Shown piece by piece: positions 1 to 7,160 of a DNA stretch of 14,062 nt (positions within the stretch are counted from its first letter, which is position 1; each line of letters opens with the position of its first letter). The notes below the pieces were generated by a model. That model did no database searches, had not been told where the DNA came from, and worked only from the letters and a program-made list of their open reading frames with translations. Origin of the DNA: an uncultured Pseudomonas sp. (GTDB lineage: Bacteria > Pseudomonadota > Gammaproteobacteria > Pseudomonadales > Pseudomonadaceae); the NCBI RefSeq assembly GCF_946885885.1, contig NZ_CAMPHN010000110.1:1-14062 (forward strand), read 5' to 3'. The position numbers and the translations under genes were made by a program.

Positions 1-185
1 AGGGGCGTATCGGGCGCAGCCTGGGATGCCCGGCGGTGCGTCCGGAAGTGGCGCGGATGGTGGTCGACCAACTCAAGGGCGGGCAATTTCTCTTCGCCTG
101 GCATTCCGACCGGCGCTGGATGCAGGGCTCGGCTTATTTGGATTGCCAGCCACAACAGATGGCGACGCTGGCGGCCCGCGGTTAG
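1..185 (+). CDS. L,D-transpeptidase catalytic-domain protein, C-terminal fragment (5' end outside window)
   Basis: The open frame enters from the left edge (first full codon at base 3) and ends at TAG 183-185, giving about 60 C-terminal residues. It contains GRIGRSLGCPAV, which fits the nucleophile region of the YkuD_2 / murein L,D-transpeptidase catalytic family, where the Cys of GCPA is the catalytic residue. A short tail follows with KGGQFLFAWHSD and a Trp/Tyr-rich end. Family members are exported enzymes that act on peptidoglycan cross-links; the signal peptide would lie outside the window. The gene converges with the GspE-like gene, leaving only 33 bases between the two stop codons. The family call rests on one motif and the overall look of the tail, so the exact subfamily is uncertain. 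Confidence 0.7.
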   Translation, partial: GRIGRSLGCPAVRPEVARMVVDQLKGGQFLFAWHSDRRWMQGSAYLDCQPQQMATLAARG

Positions 186-201
186 GGGTCGAAGCGCAAT
201 C

Positions 202-215
202 GCGGGAGCGCCCGC
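202..215. terminator. weak hairpin between convergent stops
   Basis: GCGGG and CCCGC pair around a 4-nt AGCG loop, lying between the stop of the L,D-transpeptidase gene (185) and the stop of the GspE-like gene (219). Neither side has a true T-run, only ATTTCT a few bases further on the plus strand. Its position between convergent genes suits a bidirectional terminator, but the stem is only 5 bp. Confidence 0.3.
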
Positions 216-218
216 TCG

Positions 219-2003
219 CTATTTCTGCTCGCTCTGCGGAGTCACCCGCAGCACTTCCTCGATTGTGGTCAGGCCGGCGGCGACTTTTTGCGCGCCGGAC
301 AGGCGCAGGCTGCGCATGCCGTCTTTAAACGCATGGCGGCGCAGGGCGATCAAGTCGGTGTCGGCGCTGATCAGCGGCTTCATCGCATCGTTGATCAGCA
401 TGATTTCGTAAACCCCGGCGCGGCCGCGGTAGCCGGTGTCGCGGCATTCCAGGCAACCCACGGCGCGCTGCGCGCCGGTCGGCAGCGGTGCGTTCCAGGG
501 CTTGGTCAGGCTTTGCCAGTCGTCTTCGCTCAGTTCATGCGGCGCTTTGCAGTGCGGGCACAGGGTGCGCACCAGGCGCTGAGCCATGACCCCGAGCAAC
601 GTGGCCTTGAGCAGGTAATGCGGTACGCCGAGTTCCAGCAGACGGGTGATGGCGCTGGGCGCGTCGTTGGTGTGCAGGGTGGATAGCACCAAGTGGCCGG
701 TCAGTGCGGCCTGGATCGCCATCTCGGCGGTTTCCAGATCGCGGATCTCGCCGACCATGATGATGTCCGGGTCCTGGCGCATCAGGGCGCGCACGCCGCT
801 GGCGAAGGTCAGGTCGATATTGCTCTGTACCTGCATCTGGTTGAAGGCGCCTTCGATCATTTCGATCGGGTCCTCGATGGTGCAGACGTTGACCTCGTCG
901 GTGGCCAGCTGTTTGAGCGTGGTGTAAAGCGTGGTGGTCTTGCCCGAACCGGTCGGCCCGGTCACCAGGATGATGCCGTTGGGCTGGCCGGTCATGCTTT
1001 GCCAGCGTTTCAAGTCGTCCGGTGAGAAGCCTAGTTGGTCGAAGCTTTTCAGCAGCACTTCCGGGTCGAAGATCCGCATCACCATCTTCTCGCCGAAGGC
1101 GGTGGGCAAGGTCGACAGGCGCAACTCGACCTCGCCGCCGTCCGGGGTCTTGGTCTTGACCCGGCCGTCCTGGGGTTTGCGTTTTTCCGCGACGTTCATC
1201 CGTCCCAGGCTCTTCAGGCGGCTGACCACGGCCATGGTCACTTGCGGTGGGAACTGGTAGACGGTGTGCAGCACGCCGTCGATACGAAAGCGCACGCTGC
1301 CCTGCTCGCGGCGTGGTTCGATATGGATATCGCTGGCGCGCTGCTGGAAGGCGTACTGAAACAACCAGTCGACGATATTGACGATATGCGCGTCGTTGGC
1401 GTCCGGTTCCTGGTCCTGGGCGCCCAGGCTGAGCAATTGCTCGAAGTTGCCGACCCCGCTGATCTTGCCATCGCCGGCACTGGCGCCGCTGACCGATTTG
1501 GCCAGGCGATAGAACTCTACGGTGAAACGCTGGATGTCCAGCGGGTTGGCCACCACACGCTTGATCGGGCGCTTGAGCACGTGGGTCAGGTTGGCTTCCC
1601 AGCTGCGCATCAGCGGCTGCGCGCTGGCGATGGTGACGCTGTCGCTGTCCACCGCCACGGCGAGAATCTTGTGGCGTTGGGCGAAGGCGTAGGACATCAG
1701 CGGGGTGACGGCGGCGACGTCGATCTTCAGCGGGTCGATACGCAGGTACGGTTGGCCGGCGAACTCCGCGAGCCAGGTGGTGAGGTATTCCAAATCGAGG
1801 GTTTTGCCGGGACGGCTGAGGTCGTCCAGGTGCTGCGCGGCGAGAAACTCCAACGGGTGCTGCTGGTTGTTCACCGCACTACGGCGGATGGTCAGGCATT
1901 GCTCGGCGCTGTCCTGGGCGACCTTGCCCTGGGCGATCAGCTCGCGCAGCAGGTCGTTGAGATCCAACAGGCGATCAGGGGCGTTCGCGGCTAATGCAGA
2001 CAT
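219..2003 (-). CDS. GspE/PulE-family secretion ATPase (orphan)
   Basis: This is a 594-residue hexameric-type ATPase of the type II secretion / type IV pilus assembly family. An N-terminal T2SSE_N-like domain (about residues 65-170) precedes the catalytic core. Visible motifs are Walker A GPTGSGKTTT (349-358), the Asp box EDPIE (377-381), Walker B with DPDIIMVGEIRD (411-422), and a His box TGHLVLSTLHTN (435-446). A zinc-type tetracysteine follows as CPHC (482-485) and CLEC (517-520). The open frame extends 23 codons further up to 2072. I chose ATG 2003 because AGGAG lies 4 nt upstream and the extra residues look unlike protein. No pilin, inner-membrane platform or secretin gene is visible here, so the partner machine is unknown. 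From memory the PAO1 counterpart (PA5210) is called only a probable secretion ATPase. It lies 96 bp downstream of the CYTH gene on the same strand and may be co-transcribed with it. Confidence 0.9.
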   Translation of the reverse strand: MSALAANAPDRLLDLNDLLRELIAQGKVAQDSAEQCLTIRRSAVNNQQHPLEFLAAQHLDDLSRPGKTLDLEYLTTWLAEFAGQPYLRIDPLKIDVAAVTPLMSYAFAQRHKILAVAVDSDSVTIASAQPLMRSWEANLTHVLKRPIKRVVANPLDIQRFTVEFYRLAKSVSGASAGDGKISGVGNFEQLLSLGAQDQEPDANDAHIVNIVDWLFQYAFQQRASDIHIEPRREQGSVRFRIDGVLHTVYQFPPQVTMAVVSRLKSLGRMNVAEKRKPQDGRVKTKTPDGGEVELRLSTLPTAFGEKMVMRIFDPEVLLKSFDQLGFSPDDLKRWQSMTGQPNGIILVTGPTGSGKTTTLYTTLKQLATDEVNVCTIEDPIEMIEGAFNQMQVQSNIDLTFASGVRALMRQDPDIIMVGEIRDLETAEMAIQAALTGHLVLSTLHTNDAPSAITRLLELGVPHYLLKATLLGVMAQRLVRTLCPHCKAPHELSEDDWQSLTKPWNAPLPTGAQRAVGCLECRDTGYRGRAGVYEIMLINDAMKPLISADTDLIALRRHAFKDGMRSLRLSGAQKVAAGLTTIEEVLRVTPQSEQK

Positions 2004-2099
2004 GGGGCTCCTCGCAGGCAGGGCAGTAGACGCCAAGTTTAAAGCGCTGGCGCAAAGACTGTTGCGCGCCAACGCATAAACGCCACATTGGCTTGCGGC

Positions 2100-3464
2100 T
2101 TACTTCACCAATGCACGCCAGGCTTTCAACGTTGCCACAGTATGGGCCTGGGCTTGCCGTGCGGCCAATGTCTCGGGATCGATGGCCTGTTGCGCCAGCT
2201 CGCTCAGCTTGCTCAATTCGCCATACAGGCGGTCGACCTCCGGCACCTCCAGAATGCTCCGCGCCAGACGCAGCCAGACCAGCAGGCGCTCGATGCGCGG
2301 CAACTGCTCGGCGAGGTCTTCCGGTTGCTGCTGATAGCGCTTGAGTTGCAGCTCCTGGCCTTCTGTGGCGATCGAGGTCGGCAGCCAGCTGCCCAGCGGC
2401 GCCGCGCCTTGGCGATTGCCGCGGTTGTTACGGGCGACGGTCCAGCCGCGGGCGAGCAGCCAGCGCGAACTGTTCAGCGAGAACTGGCCCCAGCGGGTTC
2501 CCTGCAGTTCGGCGGCGAACAGCGCCGGTGCGGCCTTGCGTACGGCATCGTCGAGCTGGCCGGCGTGTAGCCGCGGGCGCCAATCGGCGAGCAGGGCATC
2601 GAGCGTCTGGCGCAGTTCGCTACTGCTGCTGCGCGGCGCCGCCTGGCCGAGGCTGGCGATCAATGCGCGCAAGCCAATCAACTGTTCCAGCCACTCGACC
2701 AGCAGGCGCCAGTGGCCATTGAAGCGGTATTGTTCGGCCAGACGCTGGCTGCTGCCGAGCAGATGCCAGGCCAGGGCGGCGACGCTGTCGTCCAGACTCA
2801 GTTCGGCGCTGAGCTGTGGTGCGGACAGGCTGAGGCTATAGCTGCCTGAATCGAACAGGCGATAACCGCGTTCGGCCTTGCTGATATCGCAGGGCATCAG
2901 CGGCAGATCGGCGGCCAGCTCGGCGGCCAGTTCGAGCAACGCTTCGGGCTCGCCCTGGCGCAGCTCCAGCTCCAGTTCGCAGATTTCTTCTTCGCCTTCG
3001 CCGGCGATGACCTTGCCCAGGTCCAGGGCGGCTTCGATCTGCACCTTGGCTTTACCGCGGCCCCAGGCGATATCGGCACGCTGGCGGACGAAGTCGGTGG
3101 TGAAGATCGGCTGCAACAGGCTTTTGTCGAGGTCCGCCAGCGCCGCCGGCCAGCAGCTGTCGTCGAGCTTGCCGAGGTCCAGCTCGGCGCTTTCCAGATA
3201 CCAGTCCCACTCGTTGCGTTCGGACAGGCCGGCGACGCTTTGCCCACGGGTTTTCAAGGTCTGGATAACGGCATCGCCATCGCGGCGCAAACGCAGTGCG
3301 ACCTTGGCCCTGGCCAGGTCGCGCGCCGGCGTATCGAAGTACTGGTTGAACAGATCGCGCTGTTCCCAGCCGCTCTTGTTGCGCTTTTTCAGCAAGGGGT
3401 GATCGCGCAGGGCTGCCAGGGTTTCGCGGCTGGCCCGCAGTTTGATTTCGGTTTCTTTGTTCAT
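2100..3464 (-). CDS. CYTH-CHAD domain protein, probable inorganic triphosphatase (YgiF-like)
   Basis: The protein has 454 residues with a CYTH domain at about 1-205 and a CHAD-like helical region from about 220 onward. The hallmark ExExK is ETEIK at residues 4-8. Other tunnel-type charged strands are visible: ALRLRR (56-61), QTLK (68-71), ERNEWDW (82-88), and an acidic CELELEL strand (163-169). SKAERGYRLF closes the CYTH part. E. coli YgiF has the same architecture and similar length (about 433 residues) and hydrolyses inorganic triphosphate; CHAD domains are linked to polyphosphate binding. The frame also has an ATG at 3479, but ATG 3464 puts ExExK at the same position as in YgiF; neither start has a good Shine-Dalgarno. 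The gene is divergent from the DUF47-pit unit, fitting a phosphate-related role. The activity is inferred from family, not shown. Confidence 0.85.
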   Translation of the reverse strand: MNKETEIKLRASRETLAALRDHPLLKKRNKSGWEQRDLFNQYFDTPARDLARAKVALRLRRDGDAVIQTLKTRGQSVAGLSERNEWDWYLESAELDLGKLDDSCWPAALADLDKSLLQPIFTTDFVRQRADIAWGRGKAKVQIEAALDLGKVIAGEGEEEICELELELRQGEPEALLELAAELAADLPLMPCDISKAERGYRLFDSGSYSLSLSAPQLSAELSLDDSVAALAWHLLGSSQRLAEQYRFNGHWRLLVEWLEQLIGLRALIASLGQAAPRSSSSELRQTLDALLADWRPRLHAGQLDDAVRKAAPALFAAELQGTRWGQFSLNSSRWLLARGWTVARNNRGNRQGAAPLGSWLPTSIATEGQELQLKRYQQQPEDLAEQLPRIERLLVWLRLARSILEVPEVDRLYGELSKLSELAQQAIDPETLAARQAQAHTVATLKAWRALVK

Positions 3465-3532
3465 GATGGTGGGGTTCATGATGGTGAGCTTGAGCGCCTA
3501 CTATGAGATTGTGACAGTCCGATTACCTGAGC

Positions 3533-3561
3533 TGGCGAGTCGCGGGAGCGAGCCGTATACT
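3533..3561 (+). promoter_or_regulatory. candidate sigma70 promoter for the DUF47-pit operon
   Basis: A TATACT -10-like hexamer at 3556-3561 lies 17 nt after TGGCGA (3533-3538), a weak -35 with 3 of 6 matches. It is about 31 bases before the ATG at 3593, in the 128-bp divergent gap shared with the CYTH gene. The spacing is right and the -10 is good; the -35 is poor, so activator dependence is possible. Confidence 0.4.
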
Positions 3562-3592
3562 TGGCGCCTTCTCAAAACTGGGGTTCACCCTG

Positions 3593-4270
3593 ATGCCAAT
3601 CAATCCGTTTGCCAGCCTGTTCGGCCGCTCGCCCATCGGGCCGATGCAGAAGCACTTCGCCAAAGCCCATGAGTGCGCAGCGAATCTGCTGCCGTTTTTC
3701 GAAGCCGTGATGGCCGAGGATTGGGCCAAAGTGCAGCAGGTGCAACAGGATATGGCGCGGCTGGAGGATGAGGCCGATAAGCTCAAGAAGAGCGTGCGCT
3801 TGCACCTGCCCAAGAGTTTGTTTTTACCAGTACCGCGTTCGGATCTGCTTGAGCTGCTGAGTGTACAGGACAAAGTGGCCAATCGCGCCAAGGACATCGC
3901 CGGCTTGATGCTCGGCCGCGAAATGGCCATCCCGCTGGCGCTGCAGCCGCTGATGCGCGCCTTCGTGCAGCGCACCGTGGATGCCAGCGCCCAGGCGCTG
4001 AAGGCGATGAACGAACTGGACGAATTGCTGGAAACCGGCTTCGGCGGCCGCGAGGCGGCGCTGGTCGAGTCCATGGTCGAAGAGTTGGAGCAAATCGAAC
4101 GCGACACCGACGTCATGCAAATCGATGTGCGTCGGGCGCTGTTCAAGCTGGAAAAGGACCTTCCTGCGGTCGACGTGATGTTCCTCTATAAAATCATCGA
4201 GTGGATTGGTGATGTAGCCGATCGCGCCGAGCGCGTCGGTAACCGACTGGAGCAACTGCTGGCGCGCTAA
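3593..4270 (+). CDS. DUF47 / TIGR00153-type PhoU-like protein, Pit accessory
   Basis: This is a 225-residue, almost entirely helical cytoplasmic protein of the DUF47 (PhoU_div) family. PhoU-like acidic helices with E/DxxxD spacing are visible: LEDEADKLK (57-65), DKVANRAKDIAG (93-104), ERDTD (169-173) and EWIGDVADRAERV (203-215). These motifs bind metal in PhoU-type proteins. Length is normal for the family. The ATG at 3593 is preceded by a weak TGGGG, 9 nt upstream. The pit gene begins 39 bp after its stop on the same strand. This DUF47-Pit pairing is very common, and the helper is thought to modulate the transporter. The exact mechanism is not established, so only the association is safe to infer. 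Confidence 0.9.
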   Translation: MPINPFASLFGRSPIGPMQKHFAKAHECAANLLPFFEAVMAEDWAKVQQVQQDMARLEDEADKLKKSVRLHLPKSLFLPVPRSDLLELLSVQDKVANRAKDIAGLMLGREMAIPLALQPLMRAFVQRTVDASAQALKAMNELDELLETGFGGREAALVESMVEELEQIERDTDVMQIDVRRALFKLEKDLPAVDVMFLYKIIEWIGDVADRAERVGNRLEQLLAR

Positions 4271-4309
4271 GCGCCAGTGTTCTTTCTGGAATCTACGGAT
4301 TAATTACTT

Positions 4310-5572
4310 ATGTCTTTGATTGCGGACTACGGCCTCGTACTTCTGCTGCTCGCCTGCCTCTTCGGTTTTTTCATGGCCTGGGGCGTGGGCGCCAACGATG
4401 TGGCCAACGCCATGGGCACCTCGGTCGGCTCGCGCGCGCTGACCATCAAACAGGCGATTCTGATCGCCATGGTCTTCGAATTCGCCGGTGCTTACCTGGC
4501 CGGCGGCGAGGTCACCGAGACCATCAAGAGTGGCATCGTCGATGCCTCGATGATCACCCCGGACCTGATGGTCCTGGGCATGATGTCAGCCTTGCTGGCG
4601 GCCGGCACCTGGCTGTTGATCGCCTCGACCAAGGGCTGGCCGGTCTCGACCACCCACTCGATCGTCGGCGCGGTGATCGGCTTCGCCGCGGTCGGCGTCT
4701 CGATGGATGCCGTGCATTGGGCGGGTGTCGGCCCCATCGTCGCCAGTTGGGTGATCTCGCCGCTGCTCTCCGGGATCGTCGCCTTCGGCCTGTTCATCAG
4801 CGTGCAGAAGCTGATCATCGATACCGATCAGCCCTTCCAGAACGCCAAGCGTTTCGTGCCGCTGTATATGTTCGCCACCGGCTTTATGGTCAGCATCATG
4901 ACCATGACCAAGGGACTTAAGCATATCGGTCTGAATCTCTCCGGCAGTGAAAGCTTCTTCCTTGCGGCAGGGGTCGGCATCTTGGTCATGCTGTTGGGTA
5001 TCGCTTTGCTCAGCCGGATCAAGATCGACATCGAAGCGGATAAGGACTTCCACTACGCCAGTGTGGAAAAAGTGTTCGCCGTGCTGATGATCTTCACCGC
5101 CTGCTCCATGGCCTTCGCCCACGGTTCCAACGACGTGGCCAACGCGGTCGGCCCGCTGGCGGCCATCGTCGGGGTGATCCAGTCCGGCGGCGAAGCCGTT
5201 GGCGCCAAGGCGGCGTTGCCGAACTGGGTGCTGCTGCTCGGCGCCGTGGGTATCGTCATCGGTCTGGCCACCTACGGCTACAAGGTGATCGCCACCATCG
5301 GCAAGCAGATCACCGAGTTGACTCCGAGTCGTGGTTTCGCCGCCGAACTGGCCACCGCCACCACCGTGGTCGGCGCCTCGGCCATCGGCTTGCCGGTCTC
5401 CACCACCCACACCCTGGTGGGGGCGGTATTGGGCATCGGTCTGGCGCGCGGTATCGGCGCCTTGAACCTGGGCGTGATCGGCAAGATCTTCATGTCCTGG
5501 TTGATCACCCTGCCGGTCGGTGCGGTTTTGGCGATCCTGTTCTTCTTCGTGTTGCGCGGTATTTTCCTCTGA
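4310..5572 (+). CDS. pit: PiT-family inorganic phosphate transporter
   Basis: This is a 420-residue inner-membrane permease of the PiT family (PF01384), which imports inorganic phosphate, usually as a metal-phosphate complex driven by the proton gradient. Both internally duplicated family signatures are present: GANDVANAMGTSVGSRAL (27-44) and GSNDVANAVGPLAAI (272-286). Each is followed by a PVSTTH motif (111-116 and 362-367). This reflects the inverted-repeat architecture of the family. About ten hydrophobic segments are visible, with a central hydrophilic stretch around 170-182 and 236-250. The Shine-Dalgarno before ATG 4310 is weak (ACGGA), consistent with read-through translation from the DUF47 gene 39 bp upstream. 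Downstream, repeat copy A begins 5 bases after the TGA stop and could end the transcript. I cannot tell PitA from PitB by sequence alone. Confidence 0.95.
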   Translation: MSLIADYGLVLLLLACLFGFFMAWGVGANDVANAMGTSVGSRALTIKQAILIAMVFEFAGAYLAGGEVTETIKSGIVDASMITPDLMVLGMMSALLAAGTWLLIASTKGWPVSTTHSIVGAVIGFAAVGVSMDAVHWAGVGPIVASWVISPLLSGIVAFGLFISVQKLIIDTDQPFQNAKRFVPLYMFATGFMVSIMTMTKGLKHIGLNLSGSESFFLAAGVGILVMLLGIALLSRIKIDIEADKDFHYASVEKVFAVLMIFTACSMAFAHGSNDVANAVGPLAAIVGVIQSGGEAVGAKAALPNWVLLLGAVGIVIGLATYGYKVIATIGKQITELTPSRGFAAELATATTVVGASAIGLPVSTTHTLVGAVLGIGLARGIGALNLGVIGKIFMSWLITLPVGAVLAILFFFVLRGIFL

Positions 5573-5577
5573 GTTAA

Positions 5578-5786
5578 CAGGCCGTTGAAAATGTAGGCGA
5601 GGCAGCCGAGACAAGGCAAAAACAGGCGAGGAAGCGGACTGGGCTCGCACTCGAGTTTACGAGCTGTAAATGAGCATTACTCGCTTCGCTCACCCTACGG
5701 GCTGCGCTGAAGCGCGTTAGCCGCAAGCGGCTTCCGAGCCTGTTTTTAACGCAGTATCGGCAACGTAGGTAGTTTTCAACGGCCTG
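5578..5786. repeat. MITE-like inverted-repeat element, copy A (209 bp)
   Basis: The ends form a perfect 14-bp inverted repeat, CAGGCCGTTGAAAA at 5578-5591 and its complement at 5773-5786. An inner 10-bp inverted repeat AAAAACAGGC (5618-5627) pairs with GCCTGTTTTT (5738-5747). It is flanked by TTAA (5574-5577) on the left and TTAG (5787-5790) on the right, a near-match 4-bp target duplication. It carries no ORF worth calling. It shares its ends and core (GCTGTAAATGAGCAT at 5663-5677) with copy B near 13.2 kb, in the opposite orientation. It holds about 55 extra bases at 5678-5735 and roughly 14 more near 5635-5650. It fills the pit-argE gap. The inner stem followed by a T-run can act as a terminator for pit. 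Confidence 0.85.
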
Positions 5787-5803
5787 TTAGTCCCGCATTA
5801 CGG

Positions 5804-5833
5804 TTCCCTCTGCGTCGGCGTTGGCTCTATCAT
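5804..5833 (+). promoter_or_regulatory. possible argE promoter
   Basis: TATCAT (5828-5833, 5 of 6 to the -10 consensus) follows TTCCCT (5804-5809, 3 of 6) with an 18-nt spacer. It lies between repeat copy A and the chosen argE start, with a predicted leader of about 20 nt. The repeat separates argE from pit, so an own promoter is expected somewhere here; this is the best match but weak. Confidence 0.3.
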
Positions 5834-5858
5834 GGGCCCTCGCCCGCGGAGACCGCCG

Positions 5859-7019
5859 ATGCCTTTGCCTTCCTTTCAAGAACAGTTCGCCGCGCTGATC
5901 GCAGCGCCTTCGGTGAGTTGCACCCAGGCGTCCCTGGACCAATCCAACCGCGCGGTGATCGACCTGCTGTCGAGCTGGCTCGGCGACCTCGGTTTCGCCT
6001 GCGAGATCCAACAGGTCAGCCCCGGCAAGTTCAATCTGCTCGCCAGCTATGGCAGCGGCCCCGGTGGCTTGGTGTTGGCCGGGCACAGCGACACCGTGCC
6101 CTTCGATGAAGCCTTGTGGCGGAGCGATCCGCTCAAGCTCACAGAGATCGATGGCCGTTGGGTCGGCTTGGGCAGTTGCGACATGAAGGGCTTCTTCGCT
6201 TTGGTCATCGAGGCAGTGCAACCCTTGCTGACGCAGCGTTTCCGGCAACCCTTGCTGATCCTGGCGACCTGCGACGAGGAAAGCTCGATGGCCGGCGCCC
6301 GTGCCCTGGCCGACGCCGGCAGGCCCCTGGGGCGCGCCGCGGTGATCGGCGAGCCGACCGGCTTGCGGCCGATCCGCCTGCACAAGGGCATCATGATGGA
6401 GCGCATCGATATCCTCGGCCAGAGCGGTCATTCCTCCGATCCAGCCTTGGGCCATAGCGCCCTGGAAGCGATGCAGGATGTGATGCTCGAACTGCGCGGC
6501 TTGCGTAGCCAATGGCAGGCCGAGTTCAACAATGCGCAATTCACCGTGCCGCAACCGACGCTGAACTTCGGCTGTATCCATGGCGGCGACAACCCCAATC
6601 GTATCTGCGGGCAGTGTTCCCTGGAGTTCGATCTGCGCCCGTTGCCGGGCATGCAGCCGGAGGCGTTGCGCGCGGCCATTCGGCAGAAGCTGCAACCCGT
6701 GGCCGAGCGTCATCAAGTACGCATCGACTTCGCTCCGCTGTTCCCCAGCGTGGCGCCGTTCGAGCAGCGTGCCGACAGCGAACTGGTGCGCATTGCCGAA
6801 CGCCTGACCGGACATACCGCGGCTTCGGTGGCATTTGCCACCGAAGCGCCTTATCTTCAGCGGCTGGGCTGCGATACCCTGGTGCTCGGCCCGGGCGATA
6901 TCGATTGCGCCCACCAGCCCGGCGAATACCTGGAAATGTCACGAATCGAGCCGACCTTGCGTCTGCTACGTGAATTGATCGGGCACTATTGCCTGAACCC
7001 GGCCGGCGATGGCCTATGA
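5859..7019 (+). CDS. argE: acetylornithine deacetylase ArgE
   Basis: ArgE hydrolyses N-acetylornithine to ornithine and acetate in the cytoplasm, in arginine synthesis. The 386 residues match the usual length (about 383 in E. coli). M20 metallopeptidase motifs are in place: AGHSDTVP with H76 and D78, GSCDMKG with D108 bridging the metals, CDEESS with the catalytic/metal Glu pair E140-E141, E165 in GEPTG, and H352 in AHQPGEYLEM near the C-terminus. An in-frame ATG at 5832 would add nine Arg/Pro-rich residues. I chose ATG 5859 because GGAG sits 7 nt upstream. The TGA stop overlaps an ATG (ATGA at 7016-7019) that opens a 13-codon mini-ORF leading to argA. Some Pseudomonas recycle acetyl groups through ArgJ, so ArgE may be auxiliary. 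Confidence 0.93.
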   Translation: MPLPSFQEQFAALIAAPSVSCTQASLDQSNRAVIDLLSSWLGDLGFACEIQQVSPGKFNLLASYGSGPGGLVLAGHSDTVPFDEALWRSDPLKLTEIDGRWVGLGSCDMKGFFALVIEAVQPLLTQRFRQPLLILATCDEESSMAGARALADAGRPLGRAAVIGEPTGLRPIRLHKGIMMERIDILGQSGHSSDPALGHSALEAMQDVMLELRGLRSQWQAEFNNAQFTVPQPTLNFGCIHGGDNPNRICGQCSLEFDLRPLPGMQPEALRAAIRQKLQPVAERHQVRIDFAPLFPSVAPFEQRADSELVRIAERLTGHTAASVAFATEAPYLQRLGCDTLVLGPGDIDCAHQPGEYLEMSRIEPTLRLLRELIGHYCLNPAGDGL

Positions 7020-7057
7020 ACTCCCGGCCTGTGAACCTCGGAGGAGAGAACGCGTGA
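7016..7057 (+). CDS. 13-codon mini-ORF overlapping the argE stop
   Basis: ATG 7016 overlaps the argE stop in an ATGA arrangement and reads MNSRPVNLGGENA, ending at TGA 7055-7057. Its two Gly codons form the strong GGAGGAG ribosome-binding sequence (7040-7046) of the next mini-ORF. The overlap could couple translation from argE onward. It may be chance: it is tiny and resembles nothing I know. Confidence 0.25.
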   Translation: MNSRPVNLGGENA

Positions 7058-7080
7058 TGCTGCTGCAATTGCGACGATAA
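7057..7080 (+). CDS. possible leader peptide MLLQLRR upstream of argA
   Basis: ATG 7057 overlaps the previous stop (TGATG) and gives a 7-residue peptide ending in two consecutive CGA arginine codons before TAA. A GTG at 7054 would add one residue. GGAGGAG at 7040-7046 lies 10 nt upstream of the ATG and is far stronger than the argA site itself. Tandem Arg codons before an arginine-biosynthesis gene suggest an attenuation-type leader. A short stem CGATA (7075-7079) with TATCG (7090-7094) covers the last Arg codon and stop. No clear T-rich terminator follows. The regulatory role is a hypothesis. Confidence 0.35.
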   Translation: MLLQLRR

Positions 7081-7160
7081 CACCGCTGCTATCGGCTGTT
7101 CGTCTGGCGCCTTGGCGCGCCCCCTTCATGCGTTTCACACGACTCACAGGTTGTTTCTAC

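Noticed and set aside
1035..1994. A 319-codon open frame antisense to the GspE-like gene
   Set aside because: Same shadow pattern; the minus strand carries all the ATPase motifs.
2093..2841. Plus-strand frames antisense to the CYTH-CHAD gene
   Set aside because: Ser/Arg/Ala-rich shadows without ribosome sites; the minus-strand gene explains the coding signal.
3501..3518. PhoB-like half site CTGTCAC in the divergent gap before DUF47-pit
   Set aside because: Only one of the two Pho-box direct repeats is recognisable, so PhoB control cannot be supported from sequence.
4586..5650. A 354-codon minus-strand frame across pit and into repeat A
   Set aside because: Extremely His/Asp/Gly/Gln-rich, typical of the reverse of a membrane-protein gene; no initiation signal or family resemblance.
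5787..6914. A 375-codon minus-strand frame antisense to argE
   Set aside because: Shadow of argE; begins inside its coding region and has no recognisable motif.
7105..7121. GCGC-CTTG-GCGC hairpin in the argA leader as an attenuator terminator
   Set aside because: Only a 4-bp stem, and C-rich rather than T-rich sequence follows; too weak to call, though it is part of the leader hypothesis.
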